DNA of 64,000 nt, from positions 107,739-171,738 of the forward strand of contig NZ_PQVH01000001.1 in assembly GCF_004661485.1 (NCBI RefSeq). The letters run 5' to 3'. Both the position numbers and the translations under genes were made by a program. Position 1 is the stretch's first letter. Every line of letters begins with the position of its first letter. Below, in pieces: positions 43,188-54,101 of the stretch. The stretch is from Methylotenera oryzisoli (lineage in GTDB: Bacteria > Pseudomonadota > Gammaproteobacteria > Burkholderiales > Methylophilaceae). The notes beneath the pieces are model-generated. The model was given only the letters and a program-made list of their open reading frames with translations, was not told the origin of the DNA and searched no databases.

Positions 43188-43198
43188 AATCTATCCTG

Positions 43199-44041
43199 TT
43201 ACTTTATCCAACCTATAAAATTATCATACCAGGTATTCTTATCTTCATAAGCACTATTCACTTTGGCTAGTATGACAGAAACATTATCTTTACCGCCATG
43301 ATTATTCGCCAGCTGCACCAAAGCATCGGCCGCGCTGGATAAATCCAATAAGTAATGATTAAGCGTTGCCTGGATGAGATCATCATCCACTAAATCACTC
43401 AGGCCGTCAGAGCAGAGTAAATAAACATCGCCAACTTCCACCTTAAATTCGTTCAGCTCTAGTTCGACCTCTGAATCAACCCCTAAAGCTCTGGTCACCA
43501 AGTTTTTATGGGTACAATGCTTTGCTTGCTCCAGAGTCACGACACCAGCTCTAATCTCTTCCTGAAGCAGGGAGTGGTCTTCGGTCATTTGCTGCAACTG
43601 ATGGTTTCGCAGCCTATAGACGCGGGAGTCGCCAATATGACCGACGAACAACTGATTGTTCGCGAACAAACCTAACGCCAAAGTTGTACCCATACCCGCA
43701 CATTGCGAGTATGTTTGTGATGCCTGATAAATAGATGCATTAGCCGTAGCCACGACATCGATCAAAAGCTTTCTGAGAATCGCTTTACTTACAAAGGGTC
43801 TATCAACGACATTTAGCCCGCCAGAAGCCACTGAATGAGAGCCTAAGGCCTCACTGAGTTCAGCGGTGATACTAAGCACCGCTATCTCACTAGCCACCTC
43901 GCCAGCATTGTAACCACCCATACCATCAGCCAGAATCATAAAACCAATACTAGCATCACTAGCAATTGCATCTTCATTGTGACTACGCAACAACCCAACA
44001 TCTGTTAAACGTACAATTTCTAGAGCGTGCCTCAAATCCAT
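43199..44041 (-). CDS. PP2C-family serine/threonine phosphatase
   Basis: A 280-residue PPM/PP2C enzyme with the metal-binding motifs RSHNEDAIA, ILADGMGGYNAGEVAS, FVGHIGDSRVY, LLCSDGLSDLV and GGKDNVSVIL all intact. The start is uncertain: ATG 44041 is chosen, but the frame extends 12 codons upstream from a TTG. It would reverse Ser/Thr phosphorylation read by the FHA protein. No Ser/Thr kinase is encoded in the window. Confidence 0.9.
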   Translation of the reverse strand: MDLRHALEIVRLTDVGLLRSHNEDAIASDASIGFMILADGMGGYNAGEVASEIAVLSITAELSEALGSHSVASGGLNVVDRPFVSKAILRKLLIDVVATANASIYQASQTYSQCAGMGTTLALGLFANNQLFVGHIGDSRVYRLRNHQLQQMTEDHSLLQEEIRAGVVTLEQAKHCTHKNLVTRALGVDSEVELELNEFKVEVGDVYLLCSDGLSDLVDDDLIQATLNHYLLDLSSAADALVQLANNHGGKDNVSVILAKVNSAYEDKNTWYDNFIGWIK

Positions 44042-44096
44042 GATATCTGTCTTGACTGAGCATGCATCACAAAGCAACCGCGTACAATGTCAGCGA

Positions 44097-44645
44097 CTAG
44101 CTTCTCGCGGCTTTAACTTCAGCTTCGCGTACATCTGCCGCAAATTTATCTAACACACCGTTGATATATTTATGTCCATCCGTACCACCAAACACTTTCG
44201 CCAACTCAACACCTTCGTTGATCACAACACGGTATGGAATAGTTAAATCAAACATCAATTCACAGCCTGCAATACGTAAAATCGCATGCTCTACAGGGCT
44301 AAGCTCAGTAATTGAACGGTCAATAAAGTTAACAATCTTGTCATCAATCGCTACCAAGTTCTCTGTCACCGCTTGCAATAAATGCTTAAAGTAAGCTTCA
44401 TCGGCCTTGTTGTAATCGGGGTCATCACGCATATCACGGAACACTTGTGACAGCTCTGAGTCATTTAACATCCCGCGGTAAACTGCTTTTAATACAAGTT
44501 CGCGTGATTTTCTACGATTCTGACTACCGCTTTTTTTGGCACCGCTTCTAGACCCGGGCTTTTTAACACCAATACTGGCAGCAGTGCCCGCCTCGGCTTC
44601 AGCATCCACTACTAAGCTTGTTACTGCTGGTTTATTTTCAATCAT
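44097..44645 (-). CDS. nusB: Transcription antitermination factor NusB
   Basis: An RNA-binding protein of the rRNA antitermination complex. The 182-residue form has an Arg/Lys/Ser-rich N-terminal extension of about 40 residues before the core ([52 protein letters not shown], and NGVLDKFA). It overlaps ribH by four bases (ATGA), the normal ribH-nusB coupling. Confidence 0.95.
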   Translation of the reverse strand: MIENKPAVTSLVVDAEAEAGTAASIGVKKPGSRSGAKKSGSQNRRKSRELVLKAVYRGMLNDSELSQVFRDMRDDPDYNKADEAYFKHLLQAVTENLVAIDDKIVNFIDRSITELSPVEHAILRIAGCELMFDLTIPYRVVINEGVELAKVFGGTDGHKYINGVLDKFAADVREAEVKAARS

Positions 44646-45091
44646 AACGCTTTAACCAAATTAAACATCTCAACAGCTACCTGAGCTGCCTCAGCACCTT
44701 TAATATGCATACGTGCAATCGCCTGATCATCATCTTCTGTAGTGAGCACCGCATTTGCAACAGGCACACCAGTATTCAATTGCACCTCTGAAATACCACG
44801 AGCAGACTCATTGGCAACCACTTCAAAATGATAGGTCTCGCCGCGGATAATCGCGCCCAATGCAATTAATGCATCATACTTTTCACTTAAAGCCATGTGT
44901 TGAAGAATCAATGGTGTTTCCAACGCGCCTGGCACCGTTGCAATCGTAATCGCATCACTAGCCACGCCTAACTTAAGTAGCTCGTTCTTACATGCCTCTA
45001 GTAAACCGTCACCAATATTGCTGTTAAATCTTGATAAAACAACACCTACCTGCATCCCTGATCCATCTAGGTTTTTCTTAATTTCTCTCAC
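44642..45091 (-). CDS. ribH: 6,7-dimethyl-8-ribityllumazine synthase
   Basis: Penultimate riboflavin enzyme, 149 residues. Substrate motifs are visible: [44 protein letters not shown] and [15 protein letters not shown]. The start is GTG 45091, well spaced from AAGGA. No FMN riboswitch or other rib genes are adjacent. Confidence 0.95.
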   Translation of the reverse strand: MREIKKNLDGSGMQVGVVLSRFNSNIGDGLLEACKNELLKLGVASDAITIATVPGALETPLILQHMALSEKYDALIALGAIIRGETYHFEVVANESARGISEVQLNTGVPVANAVLTTEDDDQAIARMHIKGAEAAQVAVEMFNLVKAL

Positions 45092-45202
45092 TTACGCTTC
45101 CTTTAAACTTGCTTAAACTTAATAAAGCAATATTTTACCGCATATCGCCAATATCATAGGCGATATATTCAGAGCACTCTACCTAGATAAAATCAGCATC
45201 AA

Positions 45203-46828
45203 CTAATGAAACAATATCCAAGCTTTTTGCAAGGTACTGAATATGCCATACGAAATTGGAATAGCAACCAACGTCCACGCTACCAGCGCCAGCAGCGGAT
45301 GGCTTTCAGATTGCTGGCTTTCTATTTTATCGCCATTTAATTTGATGGATTTTTCATGTGCCAGTTGCCGTTCTGCTTCCAACTCGGCATCAGTCATATA
45401 ATGCTTTTCTGCTACGGGTTTTACCAACAAATTACAGATAAAGCCAAGCAAAAGCAGCGTGGCTAAAACATACATAATCACATTGTATGCGGCGCTTGCA
45501 GGCACACCGTGATCCAACTGGTAATCTCGCAGATAATTGACAATCACCGGACCCAGTACGCCTGCAGTAGCCCAGGCGGTTAAGAGTCGCCCATGAATCG
45601 CACCCACATGCTGAGTGCCAAAGATATCTGCCAAGTAAGCTGGAATAGTTGAAAAGCCACCGCCATACATGGTCAAGATAACGCAGAACAGCCCCGCAAA
45701 CACGGCAACACTACCGGTACCACCTGCCCAAGGCGCAGAGATATACAAAAAGAAGCCTAATGCAAAAAAGATAATATAGGTACGCTTGCGCCCCAACCAG
45801 TCTGACAACGATGCCCAACCAATACGGCCGATAATATTAAATAGTGAGAGTAAACCGGCAAAGCCAGCCCCAATCGCAGTCACGCGCAGCAGCTGATCCG
45901 GTGACAGTTGAGCTAACTTCAATTGCTCGCCGATTAACGCACCACCAAATACTTCTTGCAGCATAGGAGAGGCCATACCAATTACACCAATACCTGCGCT
46001 CACATTAAGACAAAGCACCGCCCAAAGCAGCCAGAACTGTGGTGTTTTATGGGCATGATTCACATGTACATGGCGGTTAGTAATCATGCTATTACCGTTA
46101 TTCACAGGCGGCACCCAGCCCTTAGGCACCCAGCCGGTTGGCGGTACGCGGTAACTTAATGCACCAATCATCATAGCTATAAAATAGAACACACCCATAA
46201 TTGCAAAAGTCTGCCACACACCAACAGAAGTCGGCGTAGCAAAGTGCGACATCATCGTGTTAGCAAGTGGGGCACCAATCATTGCACCACCACCAAACCC
46301 CATAATTGCCATGCCGGTAGCCATACCGCGACGATCAGGGAACCACTTAATCAATGTAGAAACTGGTGAAATATACCCCAAACCCAAACCAATCCCGCCA
46401 ATCACCCCAGAGCCTAGCCACATCAACCATAATTGATGGGTATAAACACCATATGAGGACAAAAGAAGGCCACCACCCCAGCATACCGCTGCTACTGCGC
46501 CTGCTTTACGTGGCCCAGCATGCTCCAGCCAATGACCGAATACTGCCGCTGATGTGCCTAAAAATACAAAGAATAAAGTAAACATCCAGCCTAAATCACT
46601 GACTTTCCAGTCACAATCAGTCGCGAAAGCACGTGCCCATATTCCCATGGTATCTGCACATGCGATTGGGTCTTGAATACCAAGTGCTTTAGAGAGCGGT
46701 AGCCAGAACACACTAAACCCATACGCCATACCTATCGACAAATGGATTGCCAAGGCAGCAGGCGGCACCAGCCAACGATTAAAACTAGGGCTGGCCGTGA
46801 TTCTCTCTTTAGAAAAAAAATCCGTCAT
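45203..46828 (-). CDS. OFA-family MFS transporter (oxalate/formate antiporter-like)
   Basis: A 541-residue membrane protein with twelve hydrophobic helices, a conserved N-terminal HLSIGMAYGFSVFWLPL, GYISPVSTLIKWFPDRRGMA (split by family signature), and GRIGWASLSDWLGRK between the halves. A long hydrophilic C-terminal region with one more helix follows. This fits the oxalate/formate antiporter subfamily. The substrate is not readable; formate would suit a methylotroph but is inference. It is divergent from phoB. Confidence 0.85.
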   Translation of the reverse strand: MTDFFSKERITASPSFNRWLVPPAALAIHLSIGMAYGFSVFWLPLSKALGIQDPIACADTMGIWARAFATDCDWKVSDLGWMFTLFFVFLGTSAAVFGHWLEHAGPRKAGAVAAVCWGGGLLLSSYGVYTHQLWLMWLGSGVIGGIGLGLGYISPVSTLIKWFPDRRGMATGMAIMGFGGGAMIGAPLANTMMSHFATPTSVGVWQTFAIMGVFYFIAMMIGALSYRVPPTGWVPKGWVPPVNNGNSMITNRHVHVNHAHKTPQFWLLWAVLCLNVSAGIGVIGMASPMLQEVFGGALIGEQLKLAQLSPDQLLRVTAIGAGFAGLLSLFNIIGRIGWASLSDWLGRKRTYIIFFALGFFLYISAPWAGGTGSVAVFAGLFCVILTMYGGGFSTIPAYLADIFGTQHVGAIHGRLLTAWATAGVLGPVIVNYLRDYQLDHGVPASAAYNVIMYVLATLLLLGFICNLLVKPVAEKHYMTDAELEAERQLAHEKSIKLNGDKIESQQSESHPLLALVAWTLVAIPISYGIFSTLQKAWILFH

Positions 46829-46956
46829 TCGTTACTCTCCACACGCATTATTATTTTTTAATACTCGATTAATATCGCTAACGGTATAGTGTAACAATTT
46901 GTTAAAAATGGCAATTTAGTTATTGCATTTACTTGCATATATACATGTTTAAACTT

Positions 46957-46984
46957 TGTCATGAATATGTCATATTAGCGTCAT
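46957..46984 (+). promoter_or_regulatory. Pho box upstream of phoB
   Basis: Three direct repeats TGTCAT, TGTCAT and CGTCAT begin at 46957, 46968 and 46979, an exact 11-base period with AT-rich spacers. This is the PhoB-binding pattern, 50 bases before phoB, and implies autoregulation under phosphate limitation. A possible -10 (TAAATA) follows about 15 bases later. Confidence 0.85.
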
Positions 46985-47033
46985 AAACTGATTAGGCTTA
47001 AATATCCGAGGCAAATTAATTGAGGAAATATAT

Positions 47034-47741
47034 ATGCCAGCCAATATATTAGTAATTGAAGACGAACCAGCGATTCAAGAGTTATTAGCTCTGAACATCA
47101 CCCAAGCTGGCCACAATGCAATCCGCGCGCTTAGCGGTGAAATTGCGCTAGACCTCATGCGTGAAACCGTGCCTGATTTAATCCTGCTGGATTGGATGCT
47201 ACCTGGCATGAACGGGCTAGAACTTGCACGCAAACTTAAATCAGACACCTACACTAAAAACATTCCTATCATTATGCTTACCGCACGTGGCGAAGAGTAC
47301 GACAAGGTGCGCGGCTTAGAGGTAGGCGCTGATGATTACGTCACAAAACCATTTAGCCCACGCGAGCTGAATGCGCGCATCAAAGCGGTATTACGTCGCA
47401 GAGCACCACAAATGACAGACGACCCGATTGAGCTTAACGGACTAAGATTAGACCCAACCACACACCGTGTGACTGGTAATCAAAAAACTATCGATTTAGG
47501 ACCGACAGAATTCAGACTTTTACATTTTTTCATGACCAATGCCGAGCGCGTACATACTCGTAGCCAACTGCTGGACAAAGTTTGGGGTGACCGTGTATTT
47601 GTTGAGGATCGCACCGTGGATGTTCATATCAGACGTTTACGCAATGCCCTGTCAGCTTCAGGACACGAAGACCTGATTCAAACAGTAAGAGGTGCAGGTT
47701 ACCGACTATCCTCGCAACCTAGCGAAGCGAGTCACAGCTAA
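47034..47741 (+). CDS. phoB: Phosphate regulon response regulator PhoB
   Basis: A 235-residue OmpR-family regulator: receiver domain with EDEPA acid pocket, phospho-Asp in LLDWMLPGMNG, IIMLTARGEEYDKVRG and VTKPFSPRE. A winged-helix domain follows with LGPTEFRLLHFFM and VDVHIRRLR. The ribosome site GAGGA precedes ATG. Pho box and downstream phoR support the PhoB call. Confidence 0.95.
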   Translation: MPANILVIEDEPAIQELLALNITQAGHNAIRALSGEIALDLMRETVPDLILLDWMLPGMNGLELARKLKSDTYTKNIPIIMLTARGEEYDKVRGLEVGADDYVTKPFSPRELNARIKAVLRRRAPQMTDDPIELNGLRLDPTTHRVTGNQKTIDLGPTEFRLLHFFMTNAERVHTRSQLLDKVWGDRVFVEDRTVDVHIRRLRNALSASGHEDLIQTVRGAGYRLSSQPSEASHS

Positions 47742-47849
47742 ACCGTGCAAGCCGGTCATCATAGTGATTACGCATGACATCAAAAACTCATGCTTACTTG
47801 TAAATCCTCGCTATAATCACTGTAATAAAAACAACTGAAAATATGACTC

Positions 47850-49148
47850 GTGATTGATATACGCTGGAAAGCCGCCTTATTTATTTGCGCTCTAAGCATA
47901 GTGAGCGTTTTTCTTTGGCTAATCTCAAGCTTGGTAACTGCCCTGGTTGTATTTGCACTAGGGCTGTTACTTTATCTCGTTAACCATATTCGCTGGATAC
48001 ATCAACTCAACAACTGGCTCAAAACACCAGACATACGTCAGGTGCCGGAGGGTTCAGGCCTATGGGAAGATGTGTACAGCAGCCTGCTCAAATACGAACG
48101 TAGCAATACGCTCAAACAAACAGAGTTAAACTCTGCACTAGAGCGTTTTCAAATTGTCGCGAATGCTATTCCAGATGGGCTAGTCATCCTCAGCGCAGCC
48201 AATACGATCGAGTGGTGCACATCGCATGCTGAGTACCAGTTAGGGCTGGACCTTAAAACCGATAAAAACCTACCTATTGTTAACTTACTTAGAAGTAGCC
48301 ACTTCATTGCCTATTTGTACAATGAGGTTTATGACGAGCCTTTCAAACTAAAAGACGTTAAGAGCACTGAGTCCACACTGGAAATTTGGCTCATCCCGCT
48401 TGCAACCAAGCAAAAACTGTTAATTAGTCGCGACGTTACCCAAATTGAAAAAGTTGACGCGATGCGCCGTGACTTTATTGCCAATGTTTCACACGAGTTA
48501 CGCACACCGCTGACCGTAGTGGGCGGTTTTATCGAAACGCTTTCAGACATGGAAGGTGCGATCCCCAGCAACATTCGTAGCTATTTTGGCATGATGCAAG
48601 ATCAGACGACGCGTATGCGGCGCCTAATAGAAGACTTACTCACACTCTCACATATTGAAAGTAACACGCAGGCCCCCGATAACAACCCAATTAACATGTC
48701 CATGCTCATGAATATGTTATTGAATGACGCCAACGCGCTAAGCCAAGGCAAACATAAGATCACTGCGCAAACCAATCCGCATTTCGACCTAACCGGTGCA
48801 GTGGATGAGCTGCAAAGTGCGCTAGGCAATTTAGTTAGCAACGCCATACGCTACACGCCAGAGGGCGGTGAAATTAATATCAGTTGGCAACTACACCATA
48901 ACCAAGGTGTTTTTAGCGTCTCAGACAACGGAATTGGGATCGATCAACAACACATTCATCGCTTAACTGAACGTTTTTATCGTGTAGATAGAGGCCGTAG
49001 CCGTGAAACTGGCGGCACCGGCCTAGGGCTCTCTATCGTTAAGCACATTTTAACCAGACATCAGGCAAAACTTGAAATCACCAGCGAACTGGGCGTGGGC
49101 AGTACATTCAGTGCCGTTTTCCCTAAAGCACGGATTATACAAAAGTGA
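47850..49148 (+). CDS. phoR: Phosphate regulon sensor kinase PhoR
   Basis: A 432-residue membrane histidine kinase. Two N-terminal helices (about 8-45) are followed by a PAS-like domain (about 95-195), the H box VSHELRTPLTVVGGF, the N box LGNLVSNAIRYTPEGG and the G boxes DNGIGID and GTGLGLSIVKHIL. This layout (short periplasmic part, PAS, kinase) is that of PhoR. The start is GTG 47850. The next gene overlaps its stop by four bases. Confidence 0.94.
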   Translation: MIDIRWKAALFICALSIVSVFLWLISSLVTALVVFALGLLLYLVNHIRWIHQLNNWLKTPDIRQVPEGSGLWEDVYSSLLKYERSNTLKQTELNSALERFQIVANAIPDGLVILSAANTIEWCTSHAEYQLGLDLKTDKNLPIVNLLRSSHFIAYLYNEVYDEPFKLKDVKSTESTLEIWLIPLATKQKLLISRDVTQIEKVDAMRRDFIANVSHELRTPLTVVGGFIETLSDMEGAIPSNIRSYFGMMQDQTTRMRRLIEDLLTLSHIESNTQAPDNNPINMSMLMNMLLNDANALSQGKHKITAQTNPHFDLTGAVDELQSALGNLVSNAIRYTPEGGEINISWQLHHNQGVFSVSDNGIGIDQQHIHRLTERFYRVDRGRSRETGGTGLGLSIVKHILTRHQAKLEITSELGVGSTFSAVFPKARIIQK

Positions 49149-49894
49149 TAGGCGTCGCGACTCAGTTTAAAAAAATCACACCGTATATTGGCTGTGCTTT
49201 TTTACTCTCGGCCTGCGCCTCCAATTTACCACTGGACAAGAACAGCAAAAAAAACGTTCCAGACCAAAAAGACAAAAGTACGATTAGCCAAATCGCAAAA
49301 GCAGATATCGATAGAATGGCTGATGTAGAAATGCGCGAGAACGCACAGAGTTTGCGCTTGCTGATGCTTAAGCTTTACAAACGTAACCCGCAAGAACTCA
49401 AGAAAAGCACCTCAGACCCAGCAGAAAAAATGATTGATTGGGTGTTTGATGGTGCAGCCCAGCATCACTACCAATTGCCGGAGATTAACAATCTCGTGAC
49501 AACTGATGCCATTTTCTTGGCATTTAATCCGGAGTTTAAAGGCGATCGAGTGTTAGCCTTCACCGTTGGCCTACACACCATGCTGCTAAAGGCACATAAC
49601 GATAAAACCGAGTTTTACTTCACAGACAGCCTAGACCCGCAGCGCATATACAACGTGGCGCGCAATATAGAAATTGCTGTGTGGAAACTATCCAATGCCC
49701 GAGACGAAACCGGCGCACTGTACTTGCTCAGCAATGAGATTAACGACCATGATAAGAACTTATCGTTTGAACGTGAGTTTGGGAAAATGATTGGTCGCAT
49801 AGACCTTTACGCACTCGTGCTGGCTGAGAAGTCGCAACGCTTGATTTCACGCGTTGTGCAGAACCTTGCTACCGCACTATTCTTACCTTTTTAG
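49145..49894 (+). CDS. Lipoprotein of unknown function
   Basis: A 249-residue lipoprotein with a lipobox LLSACAS (Cys about residue 24). The mature part is mostly helical with no domain I recognise; segments RMADVEMRENAQSLRLLMLKLY and GLHTMLLKAHNDKTEFYFTD are conspicuous. The GTG start overlaps the phoR stop (GTGA), so it is translated with phoR. A role in phosphate limitation is possible but not shown. Confidence 0.7.
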   Translation: MIGVATQFKKITPYIGCAFLLSACASNLPLDKNSKKNVPDQKDKSTISQIAKADIDRMADVEMRENAQSLRLLMLKLYKRNPQELKKSTSDPAEKMIDWVFDGAAQHHYQLPEINNLVTTDAIFLAFNPEFKGDRVLAFTVGLHTMLLKAHNDKTEFYFTDSLDPQRIYNVARNIEIAVWKLSNARDETGALYLLSNEINDHDKNLSFEREFGKMIGRIDLYALVLAEKSQRLISRVVQNLATALFLPF

Positions 49895-50014
49895 CCATAC
49901 TGCTTAACGCACCAGCACACTTAATAAAGAATACGCGCCGAGCATTACCACTGCACCATATAATCCTTTGCAAGGCTTTCAGATCAAACAACCCGCCTAA
50001 CGAGTCACTGCTAC

Positions 50015-50055
50015 ACGCCTCATGTAAATTGCCGTATGCAATCTACATGAGGCGT
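50015..50055. repeat. Long hairpin between convergent genes
   Basis: ACGCCTCATGTA (50015-50026) pairs perfectly with TACATGAGGCGT (50044-50055). Inside, ATTGC pairs with GCAAT around a CGTAT loop, with one mismatched pair between the two stems. There is no T-run, so it is not a standard intrinsic terminator. It lies nine bases past the end of the minus-strand oxidoreductase gene. Confidence 0.6.
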
Positions 50056-50063
50056 ATCTACTG

Positions 50064-53000
50064 TTACAACAATACTTTTTCAATACCACCGTTGTTGGCT
50101 TTATGTACATACTCTTGCATCCAGTTCTCACCTAGAATATGTTTCGCCATTTCCACCACAATGTAGTCAGCTTCAATACCGGTATCTTCACCGTAACGTG
50201 ATAGACCTTGCAAGCAACTTGGGCATGAGGTGAGTATTTTCACTTGCTCTTCTGGTGCACCTACAGTCAAGCCCATTTGCTTCATGCCCTTTTCCAGTTC
50301 TTCCTGTTTACGCATTTTCACCTGCGTCGAAATATCTGGGCGTGCCACCGCAAAGGTACCGCTCTCACCGCAGCATCTATCATTTAATGCAACATCTTGG
50401 CCCATTAACGTATTGGTCACTTCCAGTGGCTTGTACGTTTTCATCGGCGTATGGCAAGGATCATGGTACATATAGCGCGTACCGGTAACGCCTTGCAAGC
50501 GTACATCTTTCTCCATCAGATACTCATGGATATCCAACAAGCGGCAGCCAGGGAAAATCTTTTCAAACTCGTATTTCTGTAATTGGTCCATACAAGTACC
50601 ACAAGACACAATAACTGTTTTGATATCCAAGTAGTTAAGCGTATTCGCGACACGATGGAACAACACGCGGTTGTCTGCCGTGATTTCCTGACCTTTGTCA
50701 TGATTGCCTGCAGAAGTTTGCGGGTAACCACAACATAGATAACCTGGCGGCAACACGGTGATCGCACCCACTTCATACAGCATTGCCTGCGTCGCCAAAC
50801 CTACATTTGAGAACAGACGCTCAGAGCCACAGCCTGGGAAGTAGAACACGGCTTCAGAATCATCCGTCACCTTTTGCGGGTTACGAATTACTGGGATCAT
50901 ATGATCGTCTTCTAAGCCCAACATCGCGCGTGAGGTCTTAGATTGCATTTTCTTCGGCATAGGGCGATTAATAAAATGTATCACCTGCGCTTTGATTTCC
51001 GCTTTGCCTACGGTTGCTGGTGGATGCTTTTTATCACGCAACAATCCAAAGCGCTTAGCCAAGCCATGTGCAAGATTTTGCGCTTTATATCCCCAATTAA
51101 TCATTACAGTGCGCAATAATTTAATAGTGGCCGGATCTTTAGCATTCAAAAATGCCATACCTAGCGCAGTGCCTGGGTTAAATTGCTTTTTACCTTGTTC
51201 ACGCAGGAAATTACGCATTTTGATTGAAACGTCACCAAAGTCGATATCCACAGGACATGGCTTTTCGCAACGATGGCAAACCGTACAATGGTCTGCTACA
51301 TCATTAAACTCATCAAAATGTTTAATTGAAATACCACGTCGTGTTTGCTCTTCGTATAAGAAGGCTTCAATCAGCAATGACGTACCTAAAATCTTATTAC
51401 GTGGGCTATACAACAAGTTTGCACGCGGTACATGGGTAGTACATACTGGCTTACACTTGCCGCAACGTAAACAATCACTGATGTCGTCCGCAATTTCTCC
51501 AATTGCAGATTGCTCCATAATGATGGACTCTTGCTCAAGCAAACCAAAGCTTGGCGTGTAAGCATTCTCTAAACCAGAGCCAGCCAGCAACTTGCCTTTA
51601 TTAAAGTGTCCGTTAGGATCCACTTTATTTTTATAGTTAGTAAATGTATCAATCGTAGATTGATCCAAGAACTCCATTTTGGTAATACCGATGCCATGCT
51701 CACCAGAAATAACACCATCTAAATTACGTGCCAGCGCCATTACCTTAGCAACGGCCGCATGCGCATCTTGCATCATGCCATAATCATCTGAGTTAACAGG
51801 GATATTGGTATGCACATTACCGTCACCGGCATGCATGTGCAGGGCAATAAACACGCGGCTTTTCAGCACTTGCTTGTGAATCTCGTCACAACGCTCAAGT
51901 ATTTTTTGATACTCGCGCCCGGCAAAAATATCGGCCATTGGGCGTTTTAACTCGCGCTTCCAGGAGATTCGCAAATCATAAGACTGCACTGCTCTAAACA
52001 CATTTTCATAATGTGCATATGCTTTACCAGCCTCACCCAGCACGGAAACAGGTTCATCCAGATGATCTAAAACAAAACTCCAGCGCGTACGCAAGTCATC
52101 TAACAATGCCAACGCCATTGTTTGCTTGGTTTTCACCATATTTAAATCAGCATTACCTTCTTCATCGGCCTGCAAAGGCAATTCGCCCTGCATAAAGACT
52201 TTTAAGGCATCAATCAGTTTCAGCTTGTTTCTGATAGATAAATCAATATTAATGCGCTCGATACCATCAGAGTAATCGCCCAAACGTGGCAATGGAATCA
52301 CCACGTCTTCATTGATCTTAAACGCATTGGTATGCTTAGCAATTGCAGCAGTTCTAGCGCGGTCTAACCAGAATTTTTTACGGGATTCGCTAGATACTGC
52401 AATAAAACCTTCGCCATTACGTGCGTTACATAAACGCACCATGCTGGAGGCAACTTCACCCACGGCATTTTCATCATCAGACGCAATATCTGCGATCAAT
52501 ACCATTTTCGGGCGTTGCTGACGCGCAGCTTTAGTTGCGTAGCCTACTGCCTTGATATAACGCTCATCCATATGCTCAAGACCCGCCATAATGACGGCTG
52601 GCGTTTGTTTCGCGGTTGCATCTAGATAATCTTTAATTTCTACGATAGCCGGCACTGCATGCGACACATTGCCAAAGAACTCTAAGGCAAGGGTACGCAC
52701 ATATTTAGGCATACGGTGCAAAATGAAAGTCGCACTGGTGATTAACCCATCACAACCCTCTTTTTGAATACCCGGCAAACCAGATAAAAACTTATCTGTC
52801 ACGTCTTTACCCAAGCCAACCTTACGGAAGCTAGGGCCTGGAATTTCCAAAATCTCAGGCTCAGACAACAAGGTTTTCATGTCTTCACTGTAACGGCTGA
52901 TTTTGAATCTAGCCATTTCAATATCATGAATTTTGCCTAGGTTGTGGTCTAGGCGTTCAACCTCCATCCACTCCCCATCTGGCGTCACCATGCGCCATGA

Positions 53001-53933
53001 GGCCAAGTTATCCAAGGCAGTACCCCATAACACGGCTTTTTTACCGCCTGCGTTCATGGCTACGTTGCCGCCGATACAAGAAGCATCGGCACTCGTTGGA
53101 TCACAGGCAAACTCTAACCCTGCATCAGAAGCCGCTTCCATCGCGCGTCTGGTGACCACACCAGCACCGCACTCAATAGTGGCCACTTGGCGAGCAACAC
53201 CAGGCAATGTGCGCATTTGCACGCCAGTATGTTGATCAAGCTTTTCGGTATTAATGACTGCAGACAAAGGAGTCAGTGGCACTGCACCACCGGTATAGCC
53301 AGTGCCGCCGCCACGAGGAATGATAGTAAGCCCTAACTCGATACAGGCACGTACCATCGCCGCGATTTCACTTTCCGTATCTGGTGTTAATACCAAGAAC
53401 GGATATTCGACACGCCAGTCGGTGGCATCGGTCACATGCGACACCCGTGACAAGCCATCAAACTTGATATTGTCTTTCCGCGTGATTTTTGAAAGTTTAG
53501 CCAGTGCTTTTTTGCGCAGATTAGCCGTGTGCTTAAACTCGTTCTCGAACTTAGTCACCGCTTGGCGTGCAGCAACCACCAGTTTAAGCACTTTTGCGTT
53601 GCCAGCACTGCGTTCATCAATCGCGGCAATGCGGTGCTTCAAAGCATCCACTAGCGCTTTGCAACGCTTAGGGTTCTCTAATAAGTCATCTTGCAGATAT
53701 GGATTGCGTGATACCACCCACAAATCGCCCAGCACTTCAAACAGCATGCGTGCGGAACGCCCAGTTTTACGCTCACCGCGCAATTCATTTAAAATACTCC
53801 AAATTTCCTCTCCAAGAAACCGAATGACAATTTCACGGTCAGAGAAAGAAGTATAGTTATAGGGAATTTCGCGCAAGCGCGTAGCAGGCTTAGGCTCTGC
53901 GTTTAAAATAGTGCTTAATAGAGGTGCGTTCAT
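50064..53933 (-). CDS. Large FAD-linked oxidase / Fe-S oxidoreductase (DUF3683 type)
   Basis: A 1289-residue fusion. The N-terminal DUF3683-like part (about 1-160) precedes a FAD-binding GlcD-type oxidase domain (about 175-800; [56 protein letters not shown]). Then comes a GlpC-type half with two 4Fe-4S motifs ([25 protein letters not shown]) and CCG domains ([33 protein letters not shown]). It resembles respiratory D-lactate or glycolate dehydrogenases that pass electrons to quinone. ATG 53933 is preferred to a TTG five codons earlier. Confidence 0.9.
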   Translation of the reverse strand: MNAPLLSTILNAEPKPATRLREIPYNYTSFSDREIVIRFLGEEIWSILNELRGERKTGRSARMLFEVLGDLWVVSRNPYLQDDLLENPKRCKALVDALKHRIAAIDERSAGNAKVLKLVVAARQAVTKFENEFKHTANLRKKALAKLSKITRKDNIKFDGLSRVSHVTDATDWRVEYPFLVLTPDTESEIAAMVRACIELGLTIIPRGGGTGYTGGAVPLTPLSAVINTEKLDQHTGVQMRTLPGVARQVATIECGAGVVTRRAMEAASDAGLEFACDPTSADASCIGGNVAMNAGGKKAVLWGTALDNLASWRMVTPDGEWMEVERLDHNLGKIHDIEMARFKISRYSEDMKTLLSEPEILEIPGPSFRKVGLGKDVTDKFLSGLPGIQKEGCDGLITSATFILHRMPKYVRTLALEFFGNVSHAVPAIVEIKDYLDATAKQTPAVIMAGLEHMDERYIKAVGYATKAARQQRPKMVLIADIASDDENAVGEVASSMVRLCNARNGEGFIAVSSESRKKFWLDRARTAAIAKHTNAFKINEDVVIPLPRLGDYSDGIERINIDLSIRNKLKLIDALKVFMQGELPLQADEEGNADLNMVKTKQTMALALLDDLRTRWSFVLDHLDEPVSVLGEAGKAYAHYENVFRAVQSYDLRISWKRELKRPMADIFAGREYQKILERCDEIHKQVLKSRVFIALHMHAGDGNVHTNIPVNSDDYGMMQDAHAAVAKVMALARNLDGVISGEHGIGITKMEFLDQSTIDTFTNYKNKVDPNGHFNKGKLLAGSGLENAYTPSFGLLEQESIIMEQSAIGEIADDISDCLRCGKCKPVCTTHVPRANLLYSPRNKILGTSLLIEAFLYEEQTRRGISIKHFDEFNDVADHCTVCHRCEKPCPVDIDFGDVSIKMRNFLREQGKKQFNPGTALGMAFLNAKDPATIKLLRTVMINWGYKAQNLAHGLAKRFGLLRDKKHPPATVGKAEIKAQVIHFINRPMPKKMQSKTSRAMLGLEDDHMIPVIRNPQKVTDDSEAVFYFPGCGSERLFSNVGLATQAMLYEVGAITVLPPGYLCCGYPQTSAGNHDKGQEITADNRVLFHRVANTLNYLDIKTVIVSCGTCMDQLQKYEFEKIFPGCRLLDIHEYLMEKDVRLQGVTGTRYMYHDPCHTPMKTYKPLEVTNTLMGQDVALNDRCCGESGTFAVARPDISTQVKMRKQEELEKGMKQMGLTVGAPEEQVKILTSCPSCLQGLSRYGEDTGIEADYIVVEMAKHILGENWMQEYVHKANNGGIEKVLL

Positions 53934-54101
53934 TGTAGTTTTTGACAAATAGCTTTGCTATTAAAGAATCATTATAACATGGTGTAAGCTGGCAAATAAG
54001 CGCGACTGTGATATGGTTATTTATCACGCACACACCTTTATGATAGCAACACCTGAAAAAAATTCACCCAGAATATCCATTAATAAAGTTAGACTACCAA
54101 G

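Noticed and set aside
50992..51561. 189-codon open frame on the plus strand
   Set aside because: It is antisense to the Fe-S half of the large oxidoreductase, has no ribosome site and no recognisable domain.
53302..53856. 184-codon open frame on the plus strand
   Set aside because: It is antisense to the FAD domain, which has clear conserved motifs on the other strand.
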